Of a stretch of 64,000 nt of DNA, positions 15,406-24,492 are shown in pieces. Positions within the stretch are counted from its first letter, which is position 1. Every line of letters begins with the position of its first letter. A model generated the notes under the pieces. The model had not been told where the DNA came from. It was given only the letters and a program-made list of their open reading frames with translations, and searched no databases. Source of the DNA: Mesorhizobium kowhaii (GTDB lineage Bacteria; Pseudomonadota; Alphaproteobacteria; Rhizobiales; Rhizobiaceae); NCBI RefSeq assembly GCF_003253745.1, contig NZ_MZXV01000032.1:682001-746000 (forward strand), in the 5' to 3' direction. Position numbers and translations under genes: made by a program.

Positions 15406-16260
15406 ATGGACGACGACGTTTTCCTGGTCAGGTTTTGGGGCGTGCGCGGCAGCATTTCGGTATCGGGGCCAGAATTCTCTCGCTATGGCGGCAACACAAC
15501 CTGCATTGAGATGCAATGCGGTAAGCATACGCTTCTGTTCGACGCGGGCTCTGGCCTGCGGCCTGCCGGCGGGGCGCTTCGGGCGTCGGGCGTGACCGAT
15601 TTCGACCTGCTTTTCACCCATTGCCATTACGATCACATCATCGGGCTGCCATTTTTTGCGCCGATCTATGACCGGAACGTCAAGGTTACGCTTTGGTCCG
15701 GGCATCTTGCAGGACGCATGACGACCCGGCAGATGGTCGATGAGTTCATGCAGCCGCCGTGGTTTCCGGTGAAATTGGAGATCTGCAAGGCAAGCCTCGA
15801 CTGCCGCGATTTCGTATCCGGAGACGTGCTTCGGCCGCGCGAAGGGGTGGTGGTCCGAACCGGCAGTCTTATCCATCCGGGCGGCTGCATAGGCTACCGG
15901 GTCGAATGGGGCGGACGTGTCGTGGCGATGATCACAGACACTGAGCACGAGCCGGACAAACTCGATCAGGCGGTGCTCGGCCTGATCGAAGATGCCGACC
16001 TCGTGATTTACGATTGCACCTACACCGAAGAGGAAATGGAACGCCGCCGCGGTAACGGGCACTCGACATGGCAACAGGGCGTCAAGCTCTGTGAGGCGGC
16101 CGGTGCGCGGAGGCTTGCGCTGTTTCACCACGATCCGACACGCACCGACGAGGAACTGGACGAGATCGAGAAACTGGCCAAAGACAGGTTTGCCGGCGCT
16201 TTTGCCGCGCGGGATGGCCAGACGCTCAAATTTCCAGTCTCATTGCGCAAAAAGCGCTGA
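15406..16260 (+). CDS. Metallo-beta-lactamase-fold hydrolase
   Basis: A 284-residue MBL-fold protein. The metal-binding motif HCHYDH (the HxHxDH signature) sits near residue 72, with later metal ligands expected at the HPGG region, MITDTEHE and the C-terminal LFHHDP. The N-terminal part (VRFWGVRGSISVSGPEFSRY) is typical of the cyclic-phosphodiesterase-like subgroup of this fold (PhnP/ElaC-like). ATG 15406 is preceded by GAAGGGG. It follows the cyclic-nucleotide-binding gene by about 130 bp, which makes a cyclic-nucleotide or phosphodiester substrate attractive, but a general hydrolase is equally possible. Ends one base before the convergent deacetylase gene. Confidence 0.85.
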   Translation: MDDDVFLVRFWGVRGSISVSGPEFSRYGGNTTCIEMQCGKHTLLFDAGSGLRPAGGALRASGVTDFDLLFTHCHYDHIIGLPFFAPIYDRNVKVTLWSGHLAGRMTTRQMVDEFMQPPWFPVKLEICKASLDCRDFVSGDVLRPREGVVVRTGSLIHPGGCIGYRVEWGGRVVAMITDTEHEPDKLDQAVLGLIEDADLVIYDCTYTEEEMERRRGNGHSTWQQGVKLCEAAGARRLALFHHDPTRTDEELDEIEKLAKDRFAGAFAARDGQTLKFPVSLRKKR

Positions 16261-16261
16261 G

Positions 16262-17026
16262 CTATTTTCCTCTACCGGCGCTGCGCCCGATCAATGTCCT
16301 GATCGGAAGCCATGCGCAGGCTTCAGTCTGTGCGGTGACTGCGAACAGCCGTTCGAGGAAAAGCCAGGCCGATTCATCATGTACGAGATGGTGGGTGAGC
16401 AGGCCGACCGGTTCGCCGCCGTCGAATGCATGCTGCAATTGCGCGATGATAGCCTGAACCAATAGGCCATGATCACGGCAGCCGCGCGTGCCATGCCAAT
16501 CCATGATGTCGACATTGCTGTTGATGACCGCCAGTGAAGCCGGCTTCGGCGGCCCATAGACCGACAATGCCGCAAATCCTATCGATCCAAGGTCGGATAC
16601 CAAGCCGGCGTCGATCCTGTTCCAGGGTGGCACCAGCATCGGAACCGCACGTGCGCCGTGCAGGCCGGTTACGTGCGACAGCCCGCGAGCCAAATCATCG
16701 AGCACCGCCTCGCGTGGCCGATGCGCGCCGAGCTCCTGCTTTTTCTGGTCCTCGGGCGCATGATTTCGGTGCGCCCAGCCATGGATGGCGACCGTGGCAT
16801 GCGGCGCCTCGTCAAGCCGGACGACAAGCTTGTCATCAGTCAGGGCCGGAATGACGGCCAGAGTGACCGGAACCGCGAATTCACCGGTGAGGTCGAGCAG
16901 CCGATCAAGCGCAGGCGTCGGATCCACGGCGTCGTCGTCGCGCAGCCAGAACTCTGCCTTACGGTCCGCCCGTTGCCGGCGCGCCAGTTCTTCAACCAAG
17001 GGCTGCCAGATCTGATCGGATGTCAT
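16262..17026 (-). CDS. Polysaccharide-deacetylase-family protein
   Basis: A 254-residue protein with EFWLRDDDAVDP near the N-terminus and a FAVPVTLAVIPA strand, then VAIHGWAHRNHAP, the histidine motif of the NodB-like deacetylase fold (RDDD for metal and catalytic aspartates, HGxxHxxH for metal histidines). It probably removes acetyl groups from a surface polysaccharide. Its start overlaps the end of the upstream glycosyltransferase gene by four bases (17023-17026), so the two are coupled; it converges on the MBL-fold gene. No signal peptide, so it may act in the cytoplasm. Confidence 0.75.
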   Translation of the reverse strand: MTSDQIWQPLVEELARRQRADRKAEFWLRDDDAVDPTPALDRLLDLTGEFAVPVTLAVIPALTDDKLVVRLDEAPHATVAIHGWAHRNHAPEDQKKQELGAHRPREAVLDDLARGLSHVTGLHGARAVPMLVPPWNRIDAGLVSDLGSIGFAALSVYGPPKPASLAVINSNVDIMDWHGTRGCRDHGLLVQAIIAQLQHAFDGGEPVGLLTHHLVHDESAWLFLERLFAVTAQTEACAWLPIRTLIGRSAGRGK

Positions 17027-18111
17027 GAAACGGGGATCTTCGCAAGAAGTTCGGCCAGACGCGCCACTGCAGCATCGAGGGAGCGTTCTTCGAGGATGAA
17101 ACGTCTGGCTTCCGCGGCCATGATGGTTCTTTCGTCGTTACGGACCAGAAGCCTTTCAATGGCAGAAGCGAACGCCGCCACATCGCCCGGCGGGGTGAGA
17201 AACCCGGTCTGGCCATGCCGCACGACCTCCGGCACGCCGGCGATGTCCTGAGCCACCACTGGAAGGCCGGCGGCCTGTGCTTCAAGATAGGCAACGCCAT
17301 AGGCCTCGCCGTAACCCGGCCAGACGTAAATTCCCCCGCTGTAGAGGACACCCGGCACGGCGGCTGGCTCAATCGCGCCAAGCCATTCGATACGGTCGGC
17401 GGGCAAGCCGGCGAATTGCGCTTTGACTTCGTCACGGGCAGGCCCGTCCCCGACGACCGACATGGTCCAGGGCAGGCGGCCGATCTGACCGAGCGCTTGC
17501 GCCAGCATGCGATAGCTTTCGACTTTGTCGCCCGGGCGCATCATGGCGACGGTAACGAGGCGCGTCGGACAACCCCGTGCCGGCATTTCCTGGAATACCG
17601 ATGTGTCGATGAAGGGCGAAAGCATACCGAGAGCGGCGTCGGGAATCGCATCTGTCAGTCCCTGACGATCCCTTTGCGTGAAGCAGATGTTCAGCGCTGC
17701 CTGTTCGACGGCTCGCGCCACCAACGCTTGTGTATCGGCCCACAAACCGACGTTGCGCCGCCTCGAATAGGAGGCTTCCGCTGTCACATAGGGGACGGCA
17801 AAGGCCGACGCCAGCTCGAGCCCGATCAGGTCGGGCGCCTTGTAATAGGGATGATAGGAGAACCAGAGATCGGACTTGCCGTCACGATCCCAAAGCTTTG
17901 TCAGCCGCGCGACTTCCTCTCGGGCCTCGATCTTGAGCGCATCGAAACTTTTCGACTCCGGTTCGCGTAGATAGAAGCGTAATTCGGATGCCAGTTCGAC
18001 GCTGTGCCCTCCATGCTCCAGCGCCTTGACCAGCATCCGTGCCATCTGGCGGTCGCCGGAGGCAACGGGATGATTGGGCGACTTCAGCGGCGCGTAGAAG
18101 GCAATTCGCAT
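17023..18111 (-). CDS. Group 4 glycosyltransferase
   Basis: A 362-residue GT4-family enzyme. It starts MRIAFYAPLKSPNHPVASGD, a GT-B N-terminal loop, and has PAAVPGVLYSGGIYVWPGYG, then EAYGVAYLEAQAAGLPVVAQ, the E-x7-E-type donor motif of this family (E-A-Y-G-V-A-Y-L-E). It shares an operon with the deacetylase gene that overlaps its 3' end. With the three glycosyltransferases at 7079-10731 and the nucleotide-sugar dehydrogenase at 19479, this suggests a glycan-building locus. Donor sugar unknown. Confidence 0.85.
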   Translation of the reverse strand: MRIAFYAPLKSPNHPVASGDRQMARMLVKALEHGGHSVELASELRFYLREPESKSFDALKIEAREEVARLTKLWDRDGKSDLWFSYHPYYKAPDLIGLELASAFAVPYVTAEASYSRRRNVGLWADTQALVARAVEQAALNICFTQRDRQGLTDAIPDAALGMLSPFIDTSVFQEMPARGCPTRLVTVAMMRPGDKVESYRMLAQALGQIGRLPWTMSVVGDGPARDEVKAQFAGLPADRIEWLGAIEPAAVPGVLYSGGIYVWPGYGEAYGVAYLEAQAAGLPVVAQDIAGVPEVVRHGQTGFLTPPGDVAAFASAIERLLVRNDERTIMAAEARRFILEERSLDAAVARLAELLAKIPVS

Positions 18112-18203
18112 CGCGCGACCCTATCATCGGAAAGCCTGCGCAAGTCAATTTCGAAGCATGATCGACTTCACCTTCAAGCAGTGGAATGTGCTATCTGATG
18201 CTC

Positions 18204-19364
18204 ATGGAAACAGCTGCCGCGTCCGACCCGTTTGTCGCTTCCTTGCCGGTCTTCGCAAAGTTCGAAAGCGTTGCCGATATCGACAACTATCGGCCTCTCC
18301 CCGATGGCTGGGCGCTGGCCACCGCCGACATTGTCGGCTCGACCAAGGCGATCGAGGCTGGGCGCTACAAAACCGTCAATATGGCCGGCGCCAGCGTCAT
18401 TTCGGCGCTGCTCAATGCACTGGGTCGGCAAGATCTTCCCTTTGTCTTCGGCGGCGACGGCGCGCTCGTGGCGTTTCCTGGCTCGGCGCTGGAGATCACC
18501 CGCAACGCGCTGGCGGCTGTCCAGAGATGGGTGGCGGACGAACTGGACCTGACCTTGCGTGCCGCAATCGTGCCGATAAACGATATAAGAGCGCAAGGCC
18601 TCGACGTTCGCGTGGCGAGGTTCCAGGCCTCCGAGGCGGTCTTCTATGCCATGTTCGCCGGCGGTGGCGGCAGTTGGGCGGAAGCCGAGATGAAAGCGGG
18701 GCGCTACCGTATCGATCCTGCGCCGGCCGGCGCGCGGCCGGATCTGACCGGCCTCTCCTGCCGCTGGAACCCTATCGAAGCCCGACATGGCGAAATCGTC
18801 TCGATCATAGCCATACCGGGGGCGTCGCGCGACTTGCGCGGTTTTCAGTTTCTGGCTTCCGACATCATCGCCCTTGCCGGCATGCAGGAACGCGATGGCC
18901 ACCCGGTCCCGGTGAACGGGCCAAGCTACAGTTTTTTGCCCGCCGGCCTCGATATCGAGGCGCGGGCCATGGCGCCGGCAGGATGGCGGTGGCTGTCGAA
19001 GCTGTGGATAGTGTTCCTGATGACGCTTACGGCTGTCACCGATAGATATGGCTGGACGATCGGCCGTTTCGATCCGAAGATCTACAAACGCGAGGTGGCC
19101 AGCAATTCGGATTTCCGCAAGTTCGACGACGGCTTGAAGATGACCATCGACGTTGACGCGGATGTGTTGCAACGGATCGAGAACCGGCTGAAACAGGCGG
19201 AAGAGGCGGGCATCTGCAACTATGGCCTGCACCGCCAGAAATCGGCCCTGATGACATGCCTCGTCGCCTCGCCGCTGCAGCGCGATCACGTTCATTTCAT
19301 CGATGGCGCCGCCGGCGGCTATGCGATGGCTGCTGCAAGCCTGAAGGCGAAGGTGCCGGTCTGA
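18204..19364 (+). CDS. DUF3095 protein, class III cyclase-like
   Basis: A 386-residue protein with the DUF3095 layout: YRPLPDGWALATADIVGSTK and FVFGGDGALVAFPG look like the metal-binding strands of class III nucleotide cyclases (the D of ADIVGST and the GGDG loop), so it is probably a cyclase relative whose catalytic competence is uncertain. The C-terminal half carries the family's hydrophobic segments around WRWLSKLWIVFLMTLTAVTD. The start could be ATG 18198 or 18204; neither has a strong ribosome site. It is divergent from the glycosyltransferase at 18111, and continues with the nucleotide-sugar dehydrogenase downstream. Confidence 0.75.
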   Translation: METAAASDPFVASLPVFAKFESVADIDNYRPLPDGWALATADIVGSTKAIEAGRYKTVNMAGASVISALLNALGRQDLPFVFGGDGALVAFPGSALEITRNALAAVQRWVADELDLTLRAAIVPINDIRAQGLDVRVARFQASEAVFYAMFAGGGGSWAEAEMKAGRYRIDPAPAGARPDLTGLSCRWNPIEARHGEIVSIIAIPGASRDLRGFQFLASDIIALAGMQERDGHPVPVNGPSYSFLPAGLDIEARAMAPAGWRWLSKLWIVFLMTLTAVTDRYGWTIGRFDPKIYKREVASNSDFRKFDDGLKMTIDVDADVLQRIENRLKQAEEAGICNYGLHRQKSALMTCLVASPLQRDHVHFIDGAAGGYAMAAASLKAKVPV

Positions 19365-19478
19365 TGACGGCTTGCGGAAATCGATCTTCCGCAATATGCC
19401 TCGGCCATGGTTCTTGGCATCAGGTGAGCCTCGCCACGGGAGCGGACAGCCTGTCCGAATTGACGGGAAAGCAGATTT

Positions 19479-20822
19479 TTGGACGCCTCACTATCGACAT
19501 ATGACCGTCTTCTGAACCGGATTTCGACGCGCGCCGCGCAAATCGGCGTGATCGGACTGGGCTATGTCGGGTTGCCGCTGGCGGTTGCAATCGCACGCGC
19601 CGGCTTCCCGGTTTCCGGCTTCGACATCGAAGCCCAGAAGGTCGAGAGCCTGAACAACGGCCAATCCTACATTGAGGCGGTAACGTCGACAGCCCTTGCC
19701 GGCCAAGTGGCGAGCGGACGGTTCCGAGCCACTGCGGATTTTGCCGAACTGGGCGTCTGCGATGTCATCATCATCTGCGTTCCGACACCGCTGACGAAAC
19801 ACCGCGAGCCGGACCTCTCCTTTGTCAGGGACACGGCAGGCACCATCGCGAAGCATCTGCGTCTCGGCCAGCTGATCGTGCTGGAATCGACCACCTATCC
19901 CGGCACCACCGACGACGTGATCAAGCCCATACTGGAAGAAACCGGCTTGCAGTCGAAGATAGACTTCTTCCTCGGCTTCTCGCCCGAACGCGAGGATCCC
20001 GGCAACCGCAGCTTTGAAGTCGCGACGATCCCCAAGGTCGTGGCAGGCGACGGCATTGAAGCGGCGACGCTCGTGCAGGCTTTCTACCGGGGCGTGGTCG
20101 AGACCGTCGTTCCGGTTTCCACCACGGCGACCGCCGAGGCGGTCAAGCTGACGGAAAACATTTTCCGCTCGGTCAACATAGCCCTCGTCAACGAGTTGAA
20201 GGTCGTGCTCGGTGCGATGGGCATCGACATCTGGGAGGTGATCGAGGCGGCAAAGACCAAGCCCTTCGGCTACATGCCTTTCTATCCTGGCCCCGGACTT
20301 GGCGGGCACTGCGTTCCGATCGATCCCTTCTACCTGACGTGGAAGGCGCGCGAATACGAACTGCCGACCCGCTTCATCGAGCTGGCGGCGGAGATCAACA
20401 CGGCTATGCCGCGTCATGTGGTCGATGAACTGGCGAAGGCGCTGGACCGGCGCTGCGGCAAGGCGCTCAGCCGCTCGCGCATTCTCATCATCGGGCTCGC
20501 CTATAAGAAGAATGTGCCCGACATCCGCGAAAGCCCCTCATTGCGGCTCATTGAACTCATCGAGGAATGGGGCGGCAAGGCGGAATTCCACGATCCGCAT
20601 GTTACCGAAATCCCGACCACACGGGAGCATATGGCGATCAAGGGGCGTCGCTCGGTCGAATTGACCGAGGCGGCCTTGAAGGATTTCGATGCTGTCGTCG
20701 TTGCAACCGACCACGACGCGATCGACTATCAGGCGATCGCTGATCACGCTCTTCTGATCGTCGACACACGCAATGTTTTTGGCCGCCTCGGGCTAGCCCG
20801 AGAGACGGTGGTGAAGGCCTGA
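19479..20822 (+). CDS. Nucleotide-sugar dehydrogenase (UDP-sugar 6-dehydrogenase type)
   Basis: A 447-residue NAD-dependent enzyme that oxidises C6 of a UDP-sugar to a uronic acid in two steps. It has the N-terminal NAD motif GVIGLGYVGLPLAVAIA (GxGxxG), ESTTYPGTTDDV, FSPEREDPGN (the form seen in UDP-N-acetylhexosamine 6-dehydrogenases of the WbpA/TviB type) and PGLGGHCVPIDPFYL with the catalytic cysteine. It starts at TTG 19479. It supplies an activated uronic acid for a polysaccharide, which fits the surrounding glycosyltransferases. The exact sugar (GlcNAc, glucose or ManNAc) is not decided by these motifs. Confidence 0.9.
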   Translation: MDASLSTYDRLLNRISTRAAQIGVIGLGYVGLPLAVAIARAGFPVSGFDIEAQKVESLNNGQSYIEAVTSTALAGQVASGRFRATADFAELGVCDVIIICVPTPLTKHREPDLSFVRDTAGTIAKHLRLGQLIVLESTTYPGTTDDVIKPILEETGLQSKIDFFLGFSPEREDPGNRSFEVATIPKVVAGDGIEAATLVQAFYRGVVETVVPVSTTATAEAVKLTENIFRSVNIALVNELKVVLGAMGIDIWEVIEAAKTKPFGYMPFYPGPGLGGHCVPIDPFYLTWKAREYELPTRFIELAAEINTAMPRHVVDELAKALDRRCGKALSRSRILIIGLAYKKNVPDIRESPSLRLIELIEEWGGKAEFHDPHVTEIPTTREHMAIKGRRSVELTEAALKDFDAVVVATDHDAIDYQAIADHALLIVDTRNVFGRLGLARETVVKA

Positions 20823-21089
20823 CGGCGTCTGAGCCGGCGAATTTTTTGCCCGATGTCAGGATCGTGGTTGCACTCCGCCGGCAGCCTCGCCACATAGTGC
20901 CCCAAGAGATAAGATAGATGCAGTTACGCCTGCTCCTTGCATGCAAGGACAGTCATTGGGGAAATTCTTCGCCGGCTTTTGCCGCCGAAGCCGGCTTCAT
21001 TGACTTCGAGGTCTTGTCTTGGGGTCGTTGGCGGACTGTGTTGTGGCGGATCAAAGCAGTGGCTCGTCTTCGACGGGTTTGGAGATAGC

Positions 21090-22430
21090 ATGAGCACAGC
21101 GCAAGCAGAAATTTCCACCATTCTCATGGATAAGGTTGCCGATTGGCTGAGCCAATCGGCGCTGGCGGGCAACGACCTGGAAACATTGGTAAAAGGCTTT
21201 TGTGAACGGCTGGCTGCTGCCGGCCTGCCACTGAAGCGGGTGCATTTGAGCTTTTCGATGCTTCATCCGCTTTATGACGCGCTTGGGTTCACCTGGTTTC
21301 GCGGCCAGGGCATGGAAATGGAAGGCTTCCGCAATGAGGGCGGCGTGCCGTCTGACAGGTTCCTGACCAGCCCATACTACCATCTGCTCAGCAACAAGCT
21401 CGACCATCTGCGGCGCCGGTTCAACTCGTCGGTGCCGTCGGAGTTTCCTGTTTTCGATGAACTCAGGCTTATGGGCGTCACCGATTACATGGCTTTCGTC
21501 CATCCCTTCAGCGGCAACACCAGTCAGGGCATGATGGGGTCCTGGTGCACCGACAGTGCTGCAGGCTTCAGCGACAGCATGATTGCGGCGCTGCTGCGCA
21601 TCCAGAACCATCTCGCTGTCGCAACCAAGATGGCGGTGCTCACCAAGCTCGCCGACAACATGATGACCACTTATCTCGGCGGCGACGCCGGCAGGCGCGT
21701 GCTCGACGGTCAGATCAAGCGCGGCGAGGGCGATACAATCCGGGCCGCACTGGTCATGGGCGATATGCGCGGGTCGTCAAGGCTTGCCGAAACCTCCGGC
21801 CGCGAAATCTATATCGATACGCTGAACCAGTTTTTCGACGCCGTTGCTGCACCTTTCAATCGCAAAGGCGGGCAGATCATGAGTTTCATAGGGGATGGCT
21901 TCATTGCCGTCTACCCTTGCGAAAGGCACCGCTCGCAGTCCGAGATCGCCTGCCAGGCTGCTCTTGCGGCAGCGCACAAGGCCACCGCGCGCATGATGGA
22001 TCTCAATCTGCGCAGAAAGGAAAAGGGGTTGTCCGACATAAAATTTGGCATCGGCCTGCATGTCGGCAATGTGATGTTCGGCAATGTCGGGCTTACCGAC
22101 CGGCTCACATTCTCTGTCTTCGGCTCGGCTGTAAACGAGGTCCAGCGCCTCCAGACCCTGACCAAGAAATATCCGCACAGCGTTCTCGCCAGCAAAGACT
22201 TCGCCAGCTATTGCGGCGCCAACAGCTGGCTGACGCTCGGCAACGAGGAACTGGCGGGCATCAAGCAGAAGCTGACGGTGCTTTCACCTGATCTGTCGGG
22301 TGCTCTCGCACTCGATGAAGACGGTGCGATGGAGCCGATTCGCGACCGAATATCGGACGCCGAGCAGGTCATGCTGCTTCATCGCGATGCCGCGCGGCTG
22401 TCGGCGGGCGACCCGAGGAAGCTCCAGTAA
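21090..22430 (+). CDS. Class III adenylate/guanylate cyclase
   Basis: A 446-residue protein with an N-terminal domain of unknown type (residues about 1-215, containing TYR/TRP-rich FTWFRGQGMEMEGF and DYMAFVHPFSG) and a C-terminal class III cyclase domain. The catalytic motifs ALVMGDMRGSSRLAE (first metal aspartate), FIGDGFIAVYP (second metal site) and SVFGSAVNEVQRLQ (Asn/Arg pair) are present. ATG 21090 is chosen because GGAG stands five bases upstream. Probable product cAMP or cGMP, which could feed the cyclic-nucleotide receptor at 14828. No transmembrane segments seen. Confidence 0.87.
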   Translation: MSTAQAEISTILMDKVADWLSQSALAGNDLETLVKGFCERLAAAGLPLKRVHLSFSMLHPLYDALGFTWFRGQGMEMEGFRNEGGVPSDRFLTSPYYHLLSNKLDHLRRRFNSSVPSEFPVFDELRLMGVTDYMAFVHPFSGNTSQGMMGSWCTDSAAGFSDSMIAALLRIQNHLAVATKMAVLTKLADNMMTTYLGGDAGRRVLDGQIKRGEGDTIRAALVMGDMRGSSRLAETSGREIYIDTLNQFFDAVAAPFNRKGGQIMSFIGDGFIAVYPCERHRSQSEIACQAALAAAHKATARMMDLNLRRKEKGLSDIKFGIGLHVGNVMFGNVGLTDRLTFSVFGSAVNEVQRLQTLTKKYPHSVLASKDFASYCGANSWLTLGNEELAGIKQKLTVLSPDLSGALALDEDGAMEPIRDRISDAEQVMLLHRDAARLSAGDPRKLQ

Positions 22431-22590
22431 ACCGCCACGATCTGATCCGAACGCCTTTGGTATGCAGTCCGGTCGCCGGTTCCGCCAGGGAACTGGCGAC
22501 CGTTTCGAATCCAAGTTGCTCTAGGCTGGCAATGCGCTAGTCTCGCTTTCTGGGTCGGCCGCCCCGGCAGGCCGCCAGAGTGGGGCTGGT

Positions 22591-24492
22591 GTGAGAATGA
22601 ATTCGGGTGTTGATCTGCTGCGGATCGAAGATGTTGGCATCTCTTTTGCCATTATCGGGGGACCGTTGCATGCCGTCAGGCGTGCAAATCTTCGCGTCCT
22701 GCCCGGCAAGGTTACCGCGCTTGTGGGCGAGTCCGGTTCCGGAAAATCGGTTCTCAGCCAGGCAGTGATGGGCATTTTGCCGAAGACAGCCCATGTTCGC
22801 GGCCGTATCCTGTTTTCCGATCCTGAAAAGCCCGGCACGACGCAGGATATCCTGCAGATGCCGCGTGACGGACCCGAAATCCGGGCGTTGAGAGGCAGCC
22901 GCATCGGCAAGATCTTTCAGGAGCCGATGACATCGCTGTCGCCGCTGCACACGATCGGCAACCAGGTCAGCGAATCCCTGCAGATTCATACGCCCATGGC
23001 TCGGGCGGAGCGCAAGGCGCGGACCGAGGAAATGCTCAGCCTTGTCGGCTTTCCCAATCCCAAGCGCGCCTATGACATGTATCCCTTTGAACTTTCGGGA
23101 GGATTGCGTCAACGCGCCATGATCGCCATGGCGCTTATCTGCCGGCCCGCCCTGTTGATCGCCGACGAGCCGACGACCGCATTGGACGTCACCATCCAGG
23201 CGCAAATCCTGCAATTGCTGCGCGAGCTTCAGACCAAGCTGAACATGGCGATGCTGCTGATCACGCACGACCTCGGCGTGGTCGCCAATGTCGCCGACGA
23301 GGTGGTGGTCATCTACCATGGCGAGATCATGGAAGCGGGGCCTGTCGAGGCGATATTCCGCCGGCCAGGTCACCCTTACCTGAAGGGCCTGATGGCAGCC
23401 GTTCCGCATTTCGACCTGAAGCCTGGCGAAAGGCTAAAGGCGCTCCGCGAGGTGCCGGTGAATGTCGGGAACCTGCTCGGCAAGCAGACGGCGCCGGTAT
23501 CGAAAGGGCCGGACGACATCCTGCTGTCGGTCAAGGATCTGGAAAAGACCTTCACCACCCGCAAGTCCGGATGGTTCGGCGGGGATCATCAAACCTCTGT
23601 TCGCGCCGTGGACGGCGTGAGCTTCGATATCAGGCGGGGTGAGTGCCTGGGTCTGGTCGGCGAAAGCGGCTCCGGCAAAACCACCGTCAGCAAGATCCTC
23701 ATGCGGGCTGTTACCCCTAGCGGCGGCTCTGTGATCTTCAACGGCCGCGATGGACCGATCGACGTCTTGGCAGCCGGGGGAAACGCCCTGCGCATGCTGC
23801 GCGCGAAAATCCAGATGGTCTTCCAGGATCCGGTTTCGTCGCTTTCACCTCGCATGACGGTGGAGAACATCTTGAGCGAGCCGCTGGAAATCCATCAACG
23901 TGGCAATGCCGCTTCCCGACTCGCCACAGTCAAGAGCCTGATGCAGGCAATCGGGCTCGATCCGCGCTTCATCAAGCGTTATCCGCACAGTTTCTCCGGC
24001 GGGCAGCGTCAGCGTATCGGCATCGCGCGCGCGTTGGCGCTGGGGCCTGAACTCCTGATCTGCGACGAGCCGGTTTCAGCACTCGATGTCTCTGTCCAGG
24101 CGCAGATCCTGAACCTTCTGAAGGACCTGCAGAAGGAACTGGGCCTGACCTACCTGTTCATATCCCACAACCTGGCGGTGGTGGACTACATGGCAGACCG
24201 CATCGCAGTGATGTGCGGCGGGCGTATCGTCGAGCTTGCGCCGCGCGAAATTCTGCTTAGGAAACCGGTGCACCCCTACACGCGCTCACTGGTCGCCGCA
24301 GTACCTTTCCCCGATCTCGACAGGCCGATGGATTTCAAGACGCTGAATCTCAGCGGCGCTTCCGACACCAGCGCATGGGGACCGCAATTCCGCGACGAGG
24401 GCGACGAGGATATGCTGTCGCCGCTCGATCTTGGCGGCGGCCACCTCGTGCTGGCCCGACGTTCGGCAGATGTCAGCGAGCTACGCCATTGA
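22591..24492 (+). CDS. Dual ATP-binding subunit of an oligopeptide-type ABC importer
   Basis: A 633-residue protein with two full ABC ATPase domains of the DppD/DppF (OppD/OppF) type. Domain 1 has Walker [10 protein letters not shown], signature LSGGLRQR and Walker [15 protein letters not shown]; domain 2 has [24 protein letters not shown] and [14 protein letters not shown]. Each is followed by the peptide-transporter extension ([15 protein letters not shown] and [15 protein letters not shown]). It starts at GTG 22591 or ATG 22597, and energises the permeases encoded just downstream. The next gene's TTG start overlaps its stop. Confidence 0.95.
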   Translation: MRMNSGVDLLRIEDVGISFAIIGGPLHAVRRANLRVLPGKVTALVGESGSGKSVLSQAVMGILPKTAHVRGRILFSDPEKPGTTQDILQMPRDGPEIRALRGSRIGKIFQEPMTSLSPLHTIGNQVSESLQIHTPMARAERKARTEEMLSLVGFPNPKRAYDMYPFELSGGLRQRAMIAMALICRPALLIADEPTTALDVTIQAQILQLLRELQTKLNMAMLLITHDLGVVANVADEVVVIYHGEIMEAGPVEAIFRRPGHPYLKGLMAAVPHFDLKPGERLKALREVPVNVGNLLGKQTAPVSKGPDDILLSVKDLEKTFTTRKSGWFGGDHQTSVRAVDGVSFDIRRGECLGLVGESGSGKTTVSKILMRAVTPSGGSVIFNGRDGPIDVLAAGGNALRMLRAKIQMVFQDPVSSLSPRMTVENILSEPLEIHQRGNAASRLATVKSLMQAIGLDPRFIKRYPHSFSGGQRQRIGIARALALGPELLICDEPVSALDVSVQAQILNLLKDLQKELGLTYLFISHNLAVVDYMADRIAVMCGGRIVELAPREILLRKPVHPYTRSLVAAVPFPDLDRPMDFKTLNLSGASDTSAWGPQFRDEGDEDMLSPLDLGGGHLVLARRSADVSELRH

